Shown here: in pieces, positions 1 to 9,787 of the stretch
Numbering within the stretch: the stretch's first letter is position 1
How the letters are laid out: the number at the start of each line of letters is the position of its first letter
Source: an uncultured SAR116 cluster alpha proteobacterium
GTDB lineage: Bacteria > Pseudomonadota > Alphaproteobacteria > Puniceispirillales > Marisalimonadaceae
Direction of reading: 5' to 3'
Assembly: GCA_902622875.1 (NCBI GenBank)
Contig: CACNRW010000007.1
Location: forward strand, 17,219-81,218
DNA: 64,000 nucleotides
Program-made: the position numbers and the translations under genes
The notes under the pieces: generated by a model
The model's database searches: none
What the model was told of the DNA's origin: nothing
What the model saw: only the letters and a program-made list of their open reading frames with translations

Positions 1-57
1 GACCTCAGCAAATATATAAGGTGGCAACCTTTTTATTCTATCAAATTCATCACTCAT
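1..57 (-). CDS. Partial aminotransferase, AlaC / LL-diaminopimelate aminotransferase-like (N-terminus only, runs off the left edge)
   Basis: Minus-strand translation from the ATG at 57-55 gives MSDEFDRIKRLPPYIFAEV, resembling the N-terminus of the AlaC/DapL-like class I/II aminotransferase family. Confidence 0.7.
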   Translation of the reverse strand, partial: MSDEFDRIKRLPPYIFAEV

Positions 58-168
58 TGTTGACCCTAGTTAAACTTAATGATTTAAAAATAATATCATT
101 TCAATATATTAATTTTTAGTTTAAGAAATTATAATATTAAGATCTATTATGTTTATTTTAAGGTATCA

Positions 169-567
169 ATGCGAATTTTAATTAAAAGTTTTTTTTTTAT
201 ACTTGGATTATCAGTTATAGGTTTGATGTTATGGTTTGGTATGCCTAATATTCAAAATGCTTTTAAAACTGTTGAAGTTATTTCAGTTACAATTTCTTTA
301 GATAACAAATGTTCTGTTCATAATGATAGCTTTGTTGTCACTGTACCAGGCACCGATATAATCGTCCCTTTTAAAAAAGGAGTGGCTAGATTGAGATTGA
401 AATCTGACAGAAAAGTACAACTCAAATCGAACCCTAAATACAATGCTGTACGTTATGTTGGAATTCACGTGCCAGTGTCAAAAAAAATGATCCTAGAAGC
501 TGATTGCGCCACTTCACCTAGATTGAAAGGTATTTTTGGTTCAATGAAAGACCAATTTAAAAATTAG
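169..567 (+). CDS. Hypothetical protein with an N-terminal transmembrane segment
   Basis: 132 aa ORF; hydrophobic N-terminus FFFILGLSVIGLMLWF; 17 nt upstream of the amidase. Confidence 0.6.
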   Translation: MRILIKSFFFILGLSVIGLMLWFGMPNIQNAFKTVEVISVTISLDNKCSVHNDSFVVTVPGTDIIVPFKKGVARLRLKSDRKVQLKSNPKYNAVRYVGIHVPVSKKMILEADCATSPRLKGIFGSMKDQFKN

Positions 568-584
568 AATGGGGAAGATAAAAA

Positions 585-2006
585 ATGAATTTTTCAGAAA
601 ATACATTGCCTGAAGACCCTCTTAACAAAATTAATATTGAGGAATTGGGAAAAAATTTAAGAAGTGGCTTAATTACATGTAAAGAGTTAATTTCTATATA
701 TTGCGAACGCATAAGCTTATTAAACTCAAAGCTTCACTGTTATATTCATTTTGACAAAGAAAAGTCAAAGGTTTGGGCAAGTGCAATAGATAACTTGTTT
801 GCGAGTGGAGTAGATTTAGGACCTTTGATGGGTGTTCCTGTAGCAATCAAGGACATATGTTCTGTAAATGGAATGCCTACTACAAACGGGTCAAAAATAC
901 CTACTGACGATATTACTGGACCAGAAGGCACATTAGTAAAAAGATTGAAATCTTTAGGTTGTGTTATATTAGGTAAAACTCACACAGTTGAATTTGCTCT
1001 TGGAGCTACAGGAATCAATGAGATAAAAGGGACACCAATGAACCCGTGGGATTATGAAAAACATAGAATTCCAGGGGGTTCTAGTAGTGGTTCTGCCGTG
1101 GCCGTAGCTGCTGGACTTGCTCCATTTGCTATTGGTACGGATACTGGAGGATCTGTTAGAATACCAGCTTCTCTTAATGGACTCGTTGGGTTAAAAACAA
1201 CAAAAAATAGATGGCCTACAGATGGTATTTTTCCATTATCACCTACTTTAGATACACCAGGGCCAATTGGTAGATCAGTTAAAGACATAAAATTAATTTT
1301 TGATACATTTAATAATACAAAAAAATCGATATCTCCTTTAAAAATAGAAAGTATGAATTTAGGTAAATTACAAGAACCATTCACCAAAGACTTAGATCCT
1401 GAAGTATTAGAAGCATATGATAATTTTTGTAAAAAATTAATAAGTTTTGGAGCGCAAATTGAGGAAATAACTATACCAGAAGCAAGAGAGAAAGCTGTAC
1501 TATTTCCTAGAATCGTTGGTTCGGAAATTATAAGTGCATTTGGAAGAGATCGATTTTTAAATAATGTAGATAAAATGGATTCTGTAACAGGTCACAGAGC
1601 AAAATTAGGTTTAAATGTTTCATCAACAGAATATATTGAAGCCAAAAATAGACTTTTAGAATTAGAAATCATTTCTAAAAAGTATTTTGGTAAGTATGAT
1701 GCATTAATTTCTCCAACTACAATTATGCAAGCATTAAACGTCAATGAAACAATTGATATAGAAAAAATGCATGAAAGAAGTCTTTTGGCTTCTGCAAACA
1801 CACAACCAGTAAACATTTTTGGTGCTTGTGCAATAACATACCCAATTCAAAGTTTCTGTAATAACTATATTTCAGGGAAGACCTTGCCAATTGGTTTACA
1901 AATTATATGTAATAAAGGTGAAGACGAAAAAGCCATTGAAATAGCCTTGTCACTTGAGAAAACATTTGGCGAACCTAAGTTACCTAATATCGAAAAATTC
2001 TTGTAA
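585..2006 (+). CDS. Amidase (amidase signature family)
   Basis: GGSSSGSAVAVAAGLAPFAIGTDTGGSVRIPA amidase signature; 473 aa. Confidence 0.95.
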   Translation: MNFSENTLPEDPLNKINIEELGKNLRSGLITCKELISIYCERISLLNSKLHCYIHFDKEKSKVWASAIDNLFASGVDLGPLMGVPVAIKDICSVNGMPTTNGSKIPTDDITGPEGTLVKRLKSLGCVILGKTHTVEFALGATGINEIKGTPMNPWDYEKHRIPGGSSSGSAVAVAAGLAPFAIGTDTGGSVRIPASLNGLVGLKTTKNRWPTDGIFPLSPTLDTPGPIGRSVKDIKLIFDTFNNTKKSISPLKIESMNLGKLQEPFTKDLDPEVLEAYDNFCKKLISFGAQIEEITIPEAREKAVLFPRIVGSEIISAFGRDRFLNNVDKMDSVTGHRAKLGLNVSSTEYIEAKNRLLELEIISKKYFGKYDALISPTTIMQALNVNETIDIEKMHERSLLASANTQPVNIFGACAITYPIQSFCNNYISGKTLPIGLQIICNKGEDEKAIEIALSLEKTFGEPKLPNIEKFL

Positions 2007-2025
2007 AATAGGTTACACTAAATTT

Positions 2026-2583
2026 TTAATAATCATCAAATTTTTTTATAAACTTAGATATATCTGAATAAAACAAAGAAATTTCTTCTTTTATTTTATT
2101 ATCAGACCAGTTCCACCATTGAATTCTTAACATTGCTTGTATCTGTTTTTTGGTAAATCTAAATTTAATTGTCTTTGCTGGAACACCACCAACCATTTCA
2201 TATGGATCAACATCTTTAGTTACAATCGACCCTGCAGCAACGATTGCACCATGACCAATATTTATACCAGACATAATCATAGACCTTGCTCCAACCCATA
2301 CATCGCTTCCTATTGAGACATCACCTTTTGAAATGACATCTTGATTTGGCCATGGGGATTTTTGTAGTAATAATGTTTTAAGAGGAAACGTACTTGGAAG
2401 ATTTGTAGGGTGATCTGAATTCAAAAAAATCTTAACTTCTGGACCAAAAGAACAAAATTTTCCAATTTTTAGTTTTGATGATATATCAAGCCCTATCAAA
2501 GAACTCCTGTCTAAACCATATGTGTAATCTCCGATACTTAAATAATTTTTATACTTGTCTGTCCAATGTTTTTTTTTAAACAT
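2026..2583 (-). CDS. Left-handed beta-helix acetyltransferase (CatB/Vat xenobiotic acetyltransferase-like)
   Basis: Hexapeptide repeats (GDVSIGSDVWVGARSMIMSGINIGHGAIVAAGSIVTKDV); overlaps the start region of the upstream epimerase. Confidence 0.85.
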   Translation of the reverse strand: MFKKKHWTDKYKNYLSIGDYTYGLDRSSLIGLDISSKLKIGKFCSFGPEVKIFLNSDHPTNLPSTFPLKTLLLQKSPWPNQDVISKGDVSIGSDVWVGARSMIMSGINIGHGAIVAAGSIVTKDVDPYEMVGGVPAKTIKFRFTKKQIQAMLRIQWWNWSDNKIKEEISLFYSDISKFIKKFDDY

Positions 2584-3454
2584 AGTGTTTCTCTAAAATA
2601 GTTTCTAAAATATCATCAACATTATACTTAGTTTTAAGTTTTAGATTGTTAATAAGTTTTGAATTGTTAGAAACAATATACTTATTCGTTCCAGCGTAAT
2701 CAAAATTTTTATCAATAATTATTTCGCCCGAACCATATAACTTAACTAATTTTTTAGCTAATTGAATTGGGGAACTTTCAAAAGAAGTACCTATATTTAA
2801 AATACCACTATAGTCAATTTTTATTAAATTTTTAATGATTTTAGTTACATCTCTTACATCAATTATATCAATTATATCATTAGGTCTTTTTAAAATAATT
2901 GGTTTTTTATTTATTAATTTATTAACCATGTATGATATGAGTTTTTCATTTTTCTCATTTATACCACTTACAAAGTAATTTCGTAAAATAATCCATTTTT
3001 TTTCATGATAATTTTTTGACAAATATGATGAAACTTTGTGTTTTTGAATACCATAGTTTGAAATCGGCTTACAAATAGTTAATTCATTTGGTTTGTTTTT
3101 ATTTTCAAAAGAACCATATTCTTCACAAGTACTCATAAAAATAAATTTGGATCCACCTAGAGAATAAAATTCGTCAATAAACTCAATTGTTCTCTTAGAC
3201 CATTTTTGGTTGTTTTGGCTATTATAAAACAATCCTGGGGTGGTTTCCCAAGCTAAATGAATAATAATATTTGGTTTAATTTCGTTTAGAGATTTACTGA
3301 CAAATTGACAATCAAAGAAATTTCCTCTTAGGTTTAATTTAGAGGGTATATTTGACCTTGATATAGTATAAATTTTAAAATTTAAAGTTTTTAATTCTGA
3401 TAATAAAACGTTCCCAATAAAGCCGTTGGACCCAGTTATGAGAATTTTTTTCAT
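2576..3454 (-). CDS. NAD-dependent epimerase/dehydratase (SDR), candidate NDP-4-keto-sugar reductase
   Basis: N-terminal ILITGSNGFIGN Rossmann motif; YGIQKHKVSSYL resembles the SDR YxxxK motif. Confidence 0.85.
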   Translation of the reverse strand: MKKILITGSNGFIGNVLLSELKTLNFKIYTISRSNIPSKLNLRGNFFDCQFVSKSLNEIKPNIIIHLAWETTPGLFYNSQNNQKWSKRTIEFIDEFYSLGGSKFIFMSTCEEYGSFENKNKPNELTICKPISNYGIQKHKVSSYLSKNYHEKKWIILRNYFVSGINEKNEKLISYMVNKLINKKPIILKRPNDIIDIIDVRDVTKIIKNLIKIDYSGILNIGTSFESSPIQLAKKLVKLYGSGEIIIDKNFDYAGTNKYIVSNNSKLINNLKLKTKYNVDDILETILEKHYV

Positions 3455-3984
3455 AAGTCATTTAACCAAGGTAGGTTTTGATCTTTAATAGATATTTTAA
3501 GAGGTAAATGAGGCCATTTTATATTCAAATTGGGGTCTTGCCAAAAAATTCCTAGATTATTTTTTTCATTATAATATTCATCCATTAGATAAATTATATG
3601 AGTATTTGTAGTTAAAGTTAAATATCCATGTGCAAAGCCTTTTGGAATATATAAGAAGTTATGTCTTTTTTCACTTAATTCAATAGCGAACCACCTACCG
3701 TAATTTTTTGAATTTTCTCTAATGTCTACCACAACATCCCAAATAGAACCTTTCAAACAAGAAACAATCTTCTGTTCTTGGTTTGGATGACGTTGAAAGT
3801 GTATTCCCCTTAATGTAAATTTATTTTTGTTGGTAGCAAAACTAATTTGCTTTGGGTTAAATTTTATCCCTAAACTATTTAGTGTTTTTTTACAAAAAAA
3901 TCTTGTAAATGAGCCTCTATCATCCAGCTTTGGATCTAGTTCAAAGTGAAATAATTCTTTAAAAAGTGTCTTATTAATTTTCAT
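3451..3984 (-). CDS. rfbC: dTDP-4-dehydrorhamnose 3,5-epimerase family protein (RmlC-like)
   Basis: LRGIHFQRHPNQEQKIVSCLKGSIWDVVVDIR and FLYIPKGFAHGYLTL motifs of the RmlC family. Confidence 0.9.
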   Translation of the reverse strand: MKINKTLFKELFHFELDPKLDDRGSFTRFFCKKTLNSLGIKFNPKQISFATNKNKFTLRGIHFQRHPNQEQKIVSCLKGSIWDVVVDIRENSKNYGRWFAIELSEKRHNFLYIPKGFAHGYLTLTTNTHIIYLMDEYYNEKNNLGIFWQDPNLNIKWPHLPLKISIKDQNLPWLNDL

Positions 3985-3996
3985 TGATAATTACCT

Positions 3997-5196
3997 CTAT
4001 TCAAAGGATATTAACTTTCCACCCCAGTTTGAAATAAATGATAAATCTTTTTTAATTTCTTTTTTTAGATTCCAAGGCAAGATTATAATATAATCTGGTT
4101 TGATCTCATTAATATGTTTTGGATCTAAAATTTCAATGTTCAATCCTGGAATGTAGCATCCCTGTTTCATTTCATTTTTATCAAAAACTCCTAAAATCTT
4201 TTTACAATTATCACCACAAAAATTTAAAAATGATATTCCTTTAGCGGCGGCTCCATACGCATAAATTTTTAAATTTTTATTTATTTCTTCGTTAAGAAAA
4301 TTGTTAAATCTATCTTTCCTTTTGAAACATTCTCTTGAGAACAATTTTAAAGTTTCAGAATCAAAAATTTTAGATTTTAGTTCTTTTGATCTTTCTAAAT
4401 GAACATTCTTTTGAATTTTTATGTCGTTTGATTTTTTTGCAAGCCATAATCTTATACTTCCCCCATGAGTATCTAATTTTTCTACCCTAAAAACTTTTAG
4501 ATTAAGTTTGTTTATCAAATTTTCAATGGTATTCAAGCTTAAGTAAGTAAAATGTTCATGATAGATTGTGTCAAATTGAAAGTCTTGGATGAGGTTTACA
4601 ACTGATGGAAATTCAATACTTATGAATGTTTCTTTAGCACTTACTATATCTAATGCTCTAAGAAAATTTTTTATATCAGGGACATGAGCCAAAACATTAT
4701 TAGCTATTATCAATTTTGGCTTTCCATATTTGTTTTTTAAGTAAGTAGCATTATCCTCATTAAAAAAAATTGCTTCGGTTGGAATATTATTTTTTCTAGC
4801 AATATCTGCGACGTTTTCTGCAGGCTCCAAACCTAGTATTTTAAACTTATTTTTATCAAAATTTTTTAATAAATATCCATCATTTGAAGCAATTTCCATA
4901 ATAAAGTTGTTTTGAGAGAAATCTATGTCATTTTTAACCTTATTAGCAAAATTTTTTGCATGCGCAAGCCATGAAGAAGAATAACTCGAGTGATAAACAT
5001 AGTCTGAAAAAATGCTTTGAGGGTTTATACGAACACTTAACTGAAATAATTTACAGTCCTCACATAACAAAACTTCTAAGGGAAACAAATTGCACTTATT
5101 ATCTTTACTTTTTTTTAAATCATTTGCTATTGGCATATGACCCATGTCAATTAAGCTTAAATTAATTTTCTTCCTGCAAACTTGACAACTACTCAT
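3997..5196 (-). CDS. NDP-sugar C-methyltransferase (TylC3/NovU-like class I SAM-dependent methyltransferase)
   Basis: N-terminal Cys cluster CQVCRKK...LLCEDC; IMEIASNDGYLLKNF SAM motif; EHFTYLSL and AYGAAAKG motifs of the family. Confidence 0.85.
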   Translation of the reverse strand: MSSCQVCRKKINLSLIDMGHMPIANDLKKSKDNKCNLFPLEVLLCEDCKLFQLSVRINPQSIFSDYVYHSSYSSSWLAHAKNFANKVKNDIDFSQNNFIMEIASNDGYLLKNFDKNKFKILGLEPAENVADIARKNNIPTEAIFFNEDNATYLKNKYGKPKLIIANNVLAHVPDIKNFLRALDIVSAKETFISIEFPSVVNLIQDFQFDTIYHEHFTYLSLNTIENLINKLNLKVFRVEKLDTHGGSIRLWLAKKSNDIKIQKNVHLERSKELKSKIFDSETLKLFSRECFKRKDRFNNFLNEEINKNLKIYAYGAAAKGISFLNFCGDNCKKILGVFDKNEMKQGCYIPGLNIEILDPKHINEIKPDYIIILPWNLKKEIKKDLSFISNWGGKLISFE

Positions 5197-5197
5197 T

Positions 5198-6259
5198 TTA
5201 AATTCCTAAAAATTTTCCAACTATACTCTTGTTTAATTCAAAAAGGTTATCTTTGTTAAGATGAGCTTTATACCAGTTAAAAGTATTATCCAGAGTTTTG
5301 ACTAAATCTCTATCGCTTGTCCAATTAATATAATTTTCAATTTTCTTATTGCTAATTTGTAGTCTTGTTTCTTCAAAAATAATATTTTTATCGGTGGAGA
5401 CATAATAATTAAATTTATCTTTCCAATATTTTTTTGAGAAATCTAGAATTTTTTGAGTGGGATAAGATTTTTCTGGAGCAAAATTAAAACTGTCAAAGCC
5501 AATATTATCTTTATAAAAAGTAGCTGTTAACATTAAATAACCAAAAATTAATTCAATTACATGCTGCCACGGCCTAGTATTATTTGGAAATCTTACTTCC
5601 ATTTTATTTCGAAAAATTATTGAATTTACTATGTCAACTATTAGTCTGTCTTTTCCCCAATCTCCTCCGCCTAGCACATTACCAGCCCTAGCAGTAATCA
5701 TCTTAGTTCCAATCTGTTTAAAGTAACTTTCGTAAAATGTTTTCACAATCATCTCTTGCATTGCTTTTGATGTTCCATAAGGTTCAACCCCACCTAACCT
5801 ATCCGTCTCAACAAATTTATTATAACCTCCACGATGTTCATAGACTTTGTCACTAGTAACAGTAAAAATAAGTTTTGTAGATTTGAGGTCTTTGATTGAA
5901 TGTAAAAAATTCGTTAGTCCCATTACATTCGTATTTATTGTTTTTACAGGGTTTTTATAAGCTTCACGTACTAAAGGTTCTGCAGCTAAATAAAAAACTA
6001 AATCAGGTTTGAAATCTGAAACCTCTTTTTTGTAGGATACAACGTTGTTAATATCTGTGATAATTTCATTATTAACCAATGATGAATCAAAACCTGACTT
6101 TATTGATATATTTTTTCTAGTATCAGAAATCCCTAAAATTTCTGCCCCCATCATTTTCAAAAAGAGGGTTAACCATCCCCCTTTAAAGCCAGTATGACCT
6201 GTAATTAAAACTTTTTTATTAAAATAAAAATTAATTACTTCTTCTTTTAATTTTGTCAA
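5198..6259 (-). CDS. rfbG: CDP-glucose 4,6-dehydratase
   Basis: VLITGHTGFKGGWLTLFLKMMGAEILGIS N-terminus, FTVTSDKVYEHR...YGTSKAMQE; adjacent to rfbF. Confidence 0.93.
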   Translation of the reverse strand: MTKLKEEVINFYFNKKVLITGHTGFKGGWLTLFLKMMGAEILGISDTRKNISIKSGFDSSLVNNEIITDINNVVSYKKEVSDFKPDLVFYLAAEPLVREAYKNPVKTINTNVMGLTNFLHSIKDLKSTKLIFTVTSDKVYEHRGGYNKFVETDRLGGVEPYGTSKAMQEMIVKTFYESYFKQIGTKMITARAGNVLGGGDWGKDRLIVDIVNSIIFRNKMEVRFPNNTRPWQHVIELIFGYLMLTATFYKDNIGFDSFNFAPEKSYPTQKILDFSKKYWKDKFNYYVSTDKNIIFEETRLQISNKKIENYINWTSDRDLVKTLDNTFNWYKAHLNKDNLFELNKSIVGKFLGI

Positions 6260-6260
6260 T

Positions 6261-7037
6261 TTAGACCCAAACTTTCCATGGTGCTGAATTAGTTTTCCAC
6301 AATTTTTCTAATTCGTCTCTTTCTCTTAGAGTATCCATGGGTTGCCAGAAACCATTATGTAGAAACGCGGACAATTCTCTTGAAGAGGACAAATTTACAA
6401 GTGGTAAGCTTTCCCAAGGTTGGTTTTTATTGTTTATGTATTTTAAAGCTTGCTTTTCACAAACAAAAAATCCTCCATTAATTCTTCCTACGTCTCCAAT
6501 ATTTTTTTCGCTGAATTTTGTTACTAAATTATTCTCAATAACCAATGATCCAAACCTTGGAGGAGGATAAACAGCAGTCATGGTAACAAGTTTTTTTGAT
6601 TTTTTATGGAAATCAAGAAGTTTTGATAAATTTATATCAGCTAACCCATCTCCATAGGTCATAAAAAATGGAGTATTATTATCTAAAAATTCTTTAATTT
6701 TTAACAAACGTCCTCCAGTCATAGTTTCTTGACCAGTGTCAATAATCGAGATTTCCCAATTAAGTCTTTCTTTTTTATTGATATATTCAATTGAGTTTTT
6801 GTTTAAATTAATTTTTACATCTGAAACATTATTTGAATAATTTATGAAATAATCTTTAATTTGATAGCCTAAGTACCCAGCACATATTATAAATTCTTTT
6901 ACACCATAATGACTATATAGTTTCATTATATGCCAAATTATTGGTCTATTACCTATTTCCACCATAGGTTTTGGTTTAATTGAGCTTAACTGTCCAAGCC
7001 TTGTACCGCGACCACCTGCTAATATAACAGCTTTCAT
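6261..7037 (-). CDS. rfbF: Glucose-1-phosphate cytidylyltransferase
   Basis: MKAVILAGGRGTRLGQLSSIKPKPMVEIGNRPIIWHIMKLYSHYG nucleotidyltransferase signature; FMTYGDGLADI. Confidence 0.95.
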   Translation of the reverse strand: MKAVILAGGRGTRLGQLSSIKPKPMVEIGNRPIIWHIMKLYSHYGVKEFIICAGYLGYQIKDYFINYSNNVSDVKINLNKNSIEYINKKERLNWEISIIDTGQETMTGGRLLKIKEFLDNNTPFFMTYGDGLADINLSKLLDFHKKSKKLVTMTAVYPPPRFGSLVIENNLVTKFSEKNIGDVGRINGGFFVCEKQALKYINNKNQPWESLPLVNLSSSRELSAFLHNGFWQPMDTLRERDELEKLWKTNSAPWKVWV

Positions 7038-7038
7038 T

Positions 7039-7914
7039 TTAATGAATTCCTATTAGAAAGGAAACAGCACCACTTAAAGAGGCAATATCCTTAGTAATTT
7101 TACTCAATCTTAATATTATCAAATGTCCGAGCATTTTAAATAAAAATTTAAAAAGTATTTTTATAGCCATTAATTTAGAATTCAAAACCCCAAAATATTT
7201 TTTTTCAATATAGCATCTAGAGTAATTTAAATGAAAATTTTTTTCCCATTGATTTTTAAAGTTATCTGGTCCTACAGAGCCACCTCCTACATGACTGATA
7301 ACAACGTCATGAACAAGAACATTTTCAAAACCAGCATTTTTAGATCGAATACACAGATCATCATCCTCATAATAAAGAAAGAAACTTTCATCGAAAAACC
7401 CTATTTTGTCTAAGTTAGTCTTATTTATTAACATTATGGCTCCTGATAAATGCTCTACACTACAATCTCCACAAAAATTATCAGTATTAAGGCTAGTGTT
7501 TTTGTCTTTTGTAAAAAAAAAGCTTCGGGAAGGGATATGCTCAACTCCTTTTTCATTAACATGCATTGGAGATAAAATAGTTGCATTTGAGTATTTTTTT
7601 GCTGCTTTATATAATTTTTTGATTTGAGTGTCATTTAAAATTGTATCTGGATTGACTAATAGAACATATTTAGTTTCAATGTGCCTTAAACCAACATTTG
7701 CCCCTGAACCAAAACCTAAACCTATTTTATTAAAAAAAAGAGTTTTATAAGGTCTATTATCCTTTTTTAAAATTAATTTGGTGCTGTCTCTTGAGTTATT
7801 ATCAACTACTATCAATTTGAATTTTTTGTTTATATTATTCAAAAAGCAGTCAATTACATTCTCAGAATTATGCGTGACAGTTAAAATAGTAATATCTTTG
7901 TATACATACTTCAT
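7039..7914 (-). CDS. Glycosyltransferase family 2 protein
   Basis: ITILTVTHNSENVIDCFL...IVVDNNSRDST; GAIMLINKTNLDKIGFFDESFFLYYEDDDLCIR. Confidence 0.92.
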   Translation of the reverse strand: MKYVYKDITILTVTHNSENVIDCFLNNINKKFKLIVVDNNSRDSTKLILKKDNRPYKTLFFNKIGLGFGSGANVGLRHIETKYVLLVNPDTILNDTQIKKLYKAAKKYSNATILSPMHVNEKGVEHIPSRSFFFTKDKNTSLNTDNFCGDCSVEHLSGAIMLINKTNLDKIGFFDESFFLYYEDDDLCIRSKNAGFENVLVHDVVISHVGGGSVGPDNFKNQWEKNFHLNYSRCYIEKKYFGVLNSKLMAIKILFKFLFKMLGHLIILRLSKITKDIASLSGAVSFLIGIH

Positions 7915-8069
7915 AATTGTCTAACATTTATATTTAATAAAATTTAATAAAATTATTTATTTCTTGAAATTATATTTGTAAATCCCACATTATATTTGTA
8001 TTACAAAATTGTCCATTTAAAGGTTTGGTTGTTTTAAAATGTTAAGAATTAATTTTTGGAGACATTATC

Positions 8070-9020
8070 TTGAAATTAATAGTAGCTAAAGGCCTTCGAA
8101 AGTCATTTGGAGACTTTATTGCAGTTGATAATGTTGATTTAGAAGTTTCTCGGGGCGAAGTAATAGGGTTTCTTGGTCCTAATGGTGCAGGAAAATCAAC
8201 AACAATGAAAATACTGACTGGATTTTTAGAGCCCGATAGCGGTGAGATTTTAATAAACAATATTGATTTAAAATCTGATCCATTAAAAGCTAAGGAATTT
8301 ATAGGATACTTGCCAGAGGGTGCTCCTTCATATTCAGACATGAACGTTTTAGAGTTTCTTACATTCGTTGGCAAAATGAGAGGTTTGAATAGTAATTTGT
8401 TAACAACTAGACTAGGCAAAATGGCAAATCAAATCAGTCTTAAGGAAGTTTGGAACAAGCCTATTGAAACACTTTCTAAAGGTTTTAAAAGAAGGGTAGG
8501 TATTGCCCAAGCTTTGATACATGATCCAGACATATTGATTTTGGATGAACCTACTGATGGATTAGATCCGAATCAAAAACATGAAATGAGAAACTTAATT
8601 AAAACTATATCGAAAAATAAAGCAATAGTGATTTCAACCCATATTTTAGAGGAAGTTGAGGCAGTCTGCTCACGCGCAATGATAATTGCTAATGGCAAAT
8701 TACTTGTAAATGAAACGCCAGCAAATCTTGAGAAACAGTTCACAAATAAAGATATAATATCAATAAAAGTTTCAAATAAAATTGACTCTATTTTAGCCAA
8801 AAATTTAAAATCATCAATTAATTATGGCGATGTAAAAATTGAGAAAGTAAACAAAGATACTAATAAAATACTGGTAAGTGATAACAAAAAAACACTAGAT
8901 CTAAACACTGTATTAAAACAAGTGTACAAATTTAAACTTAATGTAATTGAGGCGAGTTTTATAAAGTCGAATTTAGAAGAAATTTTTAGAAAAATTACAA
9001 CAACAAATGCTTCAAGTTAG
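8070..9020 (+). CDS. ABC transporter ATP-binding protein, GldA-like (TTG start)
   Basis: Walker A GPNGAGKST, signature LSKGFKRRVGIAQAL, Walker B ILILDEP; followed by GldF- and GldG-like genes. Confidence 0.93.
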   Translation: MKLIVAKGLRKSFGDFIAVDNVDLEVSRGEVIGFLGPNGAGKSTTMKILTGFLEPDSGEILINNIDLKSDPLKAKEFIGYLPEGAPSYSDMNVLEFLTFVGKMRGLNSNLLTTRLGKMANQISLKEVWNKPIETLSKGFKRRVGIAQALIHDPDILILDEPTDGLDPNQKHEMRNLIKTISKNKAIVISTHILEEVEAVCSRAMIIANGKLLVNETPANLEKQFTNKDIISIKVSNKIDSILAKNLKSSINYGDVKIEKVNKDTNKILVSDNKKTLDLNTVLKQVYKFKLNVIEASFIKSNLEEIFRKITTTNASS

Positions 9021-9027
9021 TCGGTAA

Positions 9028-9780
9028 ATGATTATGAAAAATTATTTAGGAAAAACATATATTATTTTTGACAGGGAGTTAATGGGTTACTTTAGAACAC
9101 CATTAGCTTCAATTTTTTTGCTTGTTTTTTTAGCCCTCTCATCAGGGATGACTTTCTTTTTAGGAAGATTCTTTGAACGTGATCAAGCAGATTTAACGGC
9201 TTTTTTTGCATGGCACCCATGGTTGTTTTTAATTTTAATGCCAGCCATTGGTATGAGATTATGGGCAGAAGAACGTCGTTCAGGTACAATAGAACTATTA
9301 ATAACTTTACCTGTCACTAACACTCAATTAGTTATAGGCAAATTTTTGGCAAGCTGGGTTTTTACTCTTATTGCACTTGTCTTAACAATGCCTATTTGGA
9401 TAACTGTTAATTATCTAGGAGACCCAGATAATAATGTTATTTTAATATCATATATTGGAAGTTGGTTAATGGCTGGTGCTTTTCTAGCTCTTACTTCCTG
9501 TTTATCTGCACTTACTAAAAATCAAGTTATTGCCTTTATAGTTTCCTCTATTAGTGGATTTATTTTAATAATGGCTGGTTTTAATCTTGTTTTATCATCT
9601 GTGAGATCGTGGACACCATCTTGGGTGATAGAAACAATTAGTTCAATGTCCTTTTTGTCTCATTTTAGCAGAATTCAAATGGGTGTTTTTGATTTAAGAA
9701 CCCTGATTTTCTTCGTTTCAATGATTATTTTGTGTGTTTGGATAAACGTACAGCTTGTCCAAATTAAAAAAGCAGATTGA
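9028..9780 (+). CDS. ABC transporter permease, GldF-like
   Basis: Six hydrophobic segments; RELMGYFRTPLASIFLLVFL N-terminus and PAIGMRLWAEERRSGTIELLITLPV motif of ABC-2/GldF permeases. Confidence 0.9.
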   Translation: MIMKNYLGKTYIIFDRELMGYFRTPLASIFLLVFLALSSGMTFFLGRFFERDQADLTAFFAWHPWLFLILMPAIGMRLWAEERRSGTIELLITLPVTNTQLVIGKFLASWVFTLIALVLTMPIWITVNYLGDPDNNVILISYIGSWLMAGAFLALTSCLSALTKNQVIAFIVSSISGFILIMAGFNLVLSSVRSWTPSWVIETISSMSFLSHFSRIQMGVFDLRTLIFFVSMIILCVWINVQLVQIKKAD

Positions 9781-9787
9781 GAGAACA

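Noticed and set aside
1052-1387. 111-aa minus-strand ORF inside the amidase
   Set aside because: Antisense to a strongly supported amidase; no recognisable domain or ribosome-binding site
8042-8419. 125-aa minus-strand ORF opposite the ABC ATPase
   Set aside because: Antisense shadow ORF over the Walker A region of a confident gene
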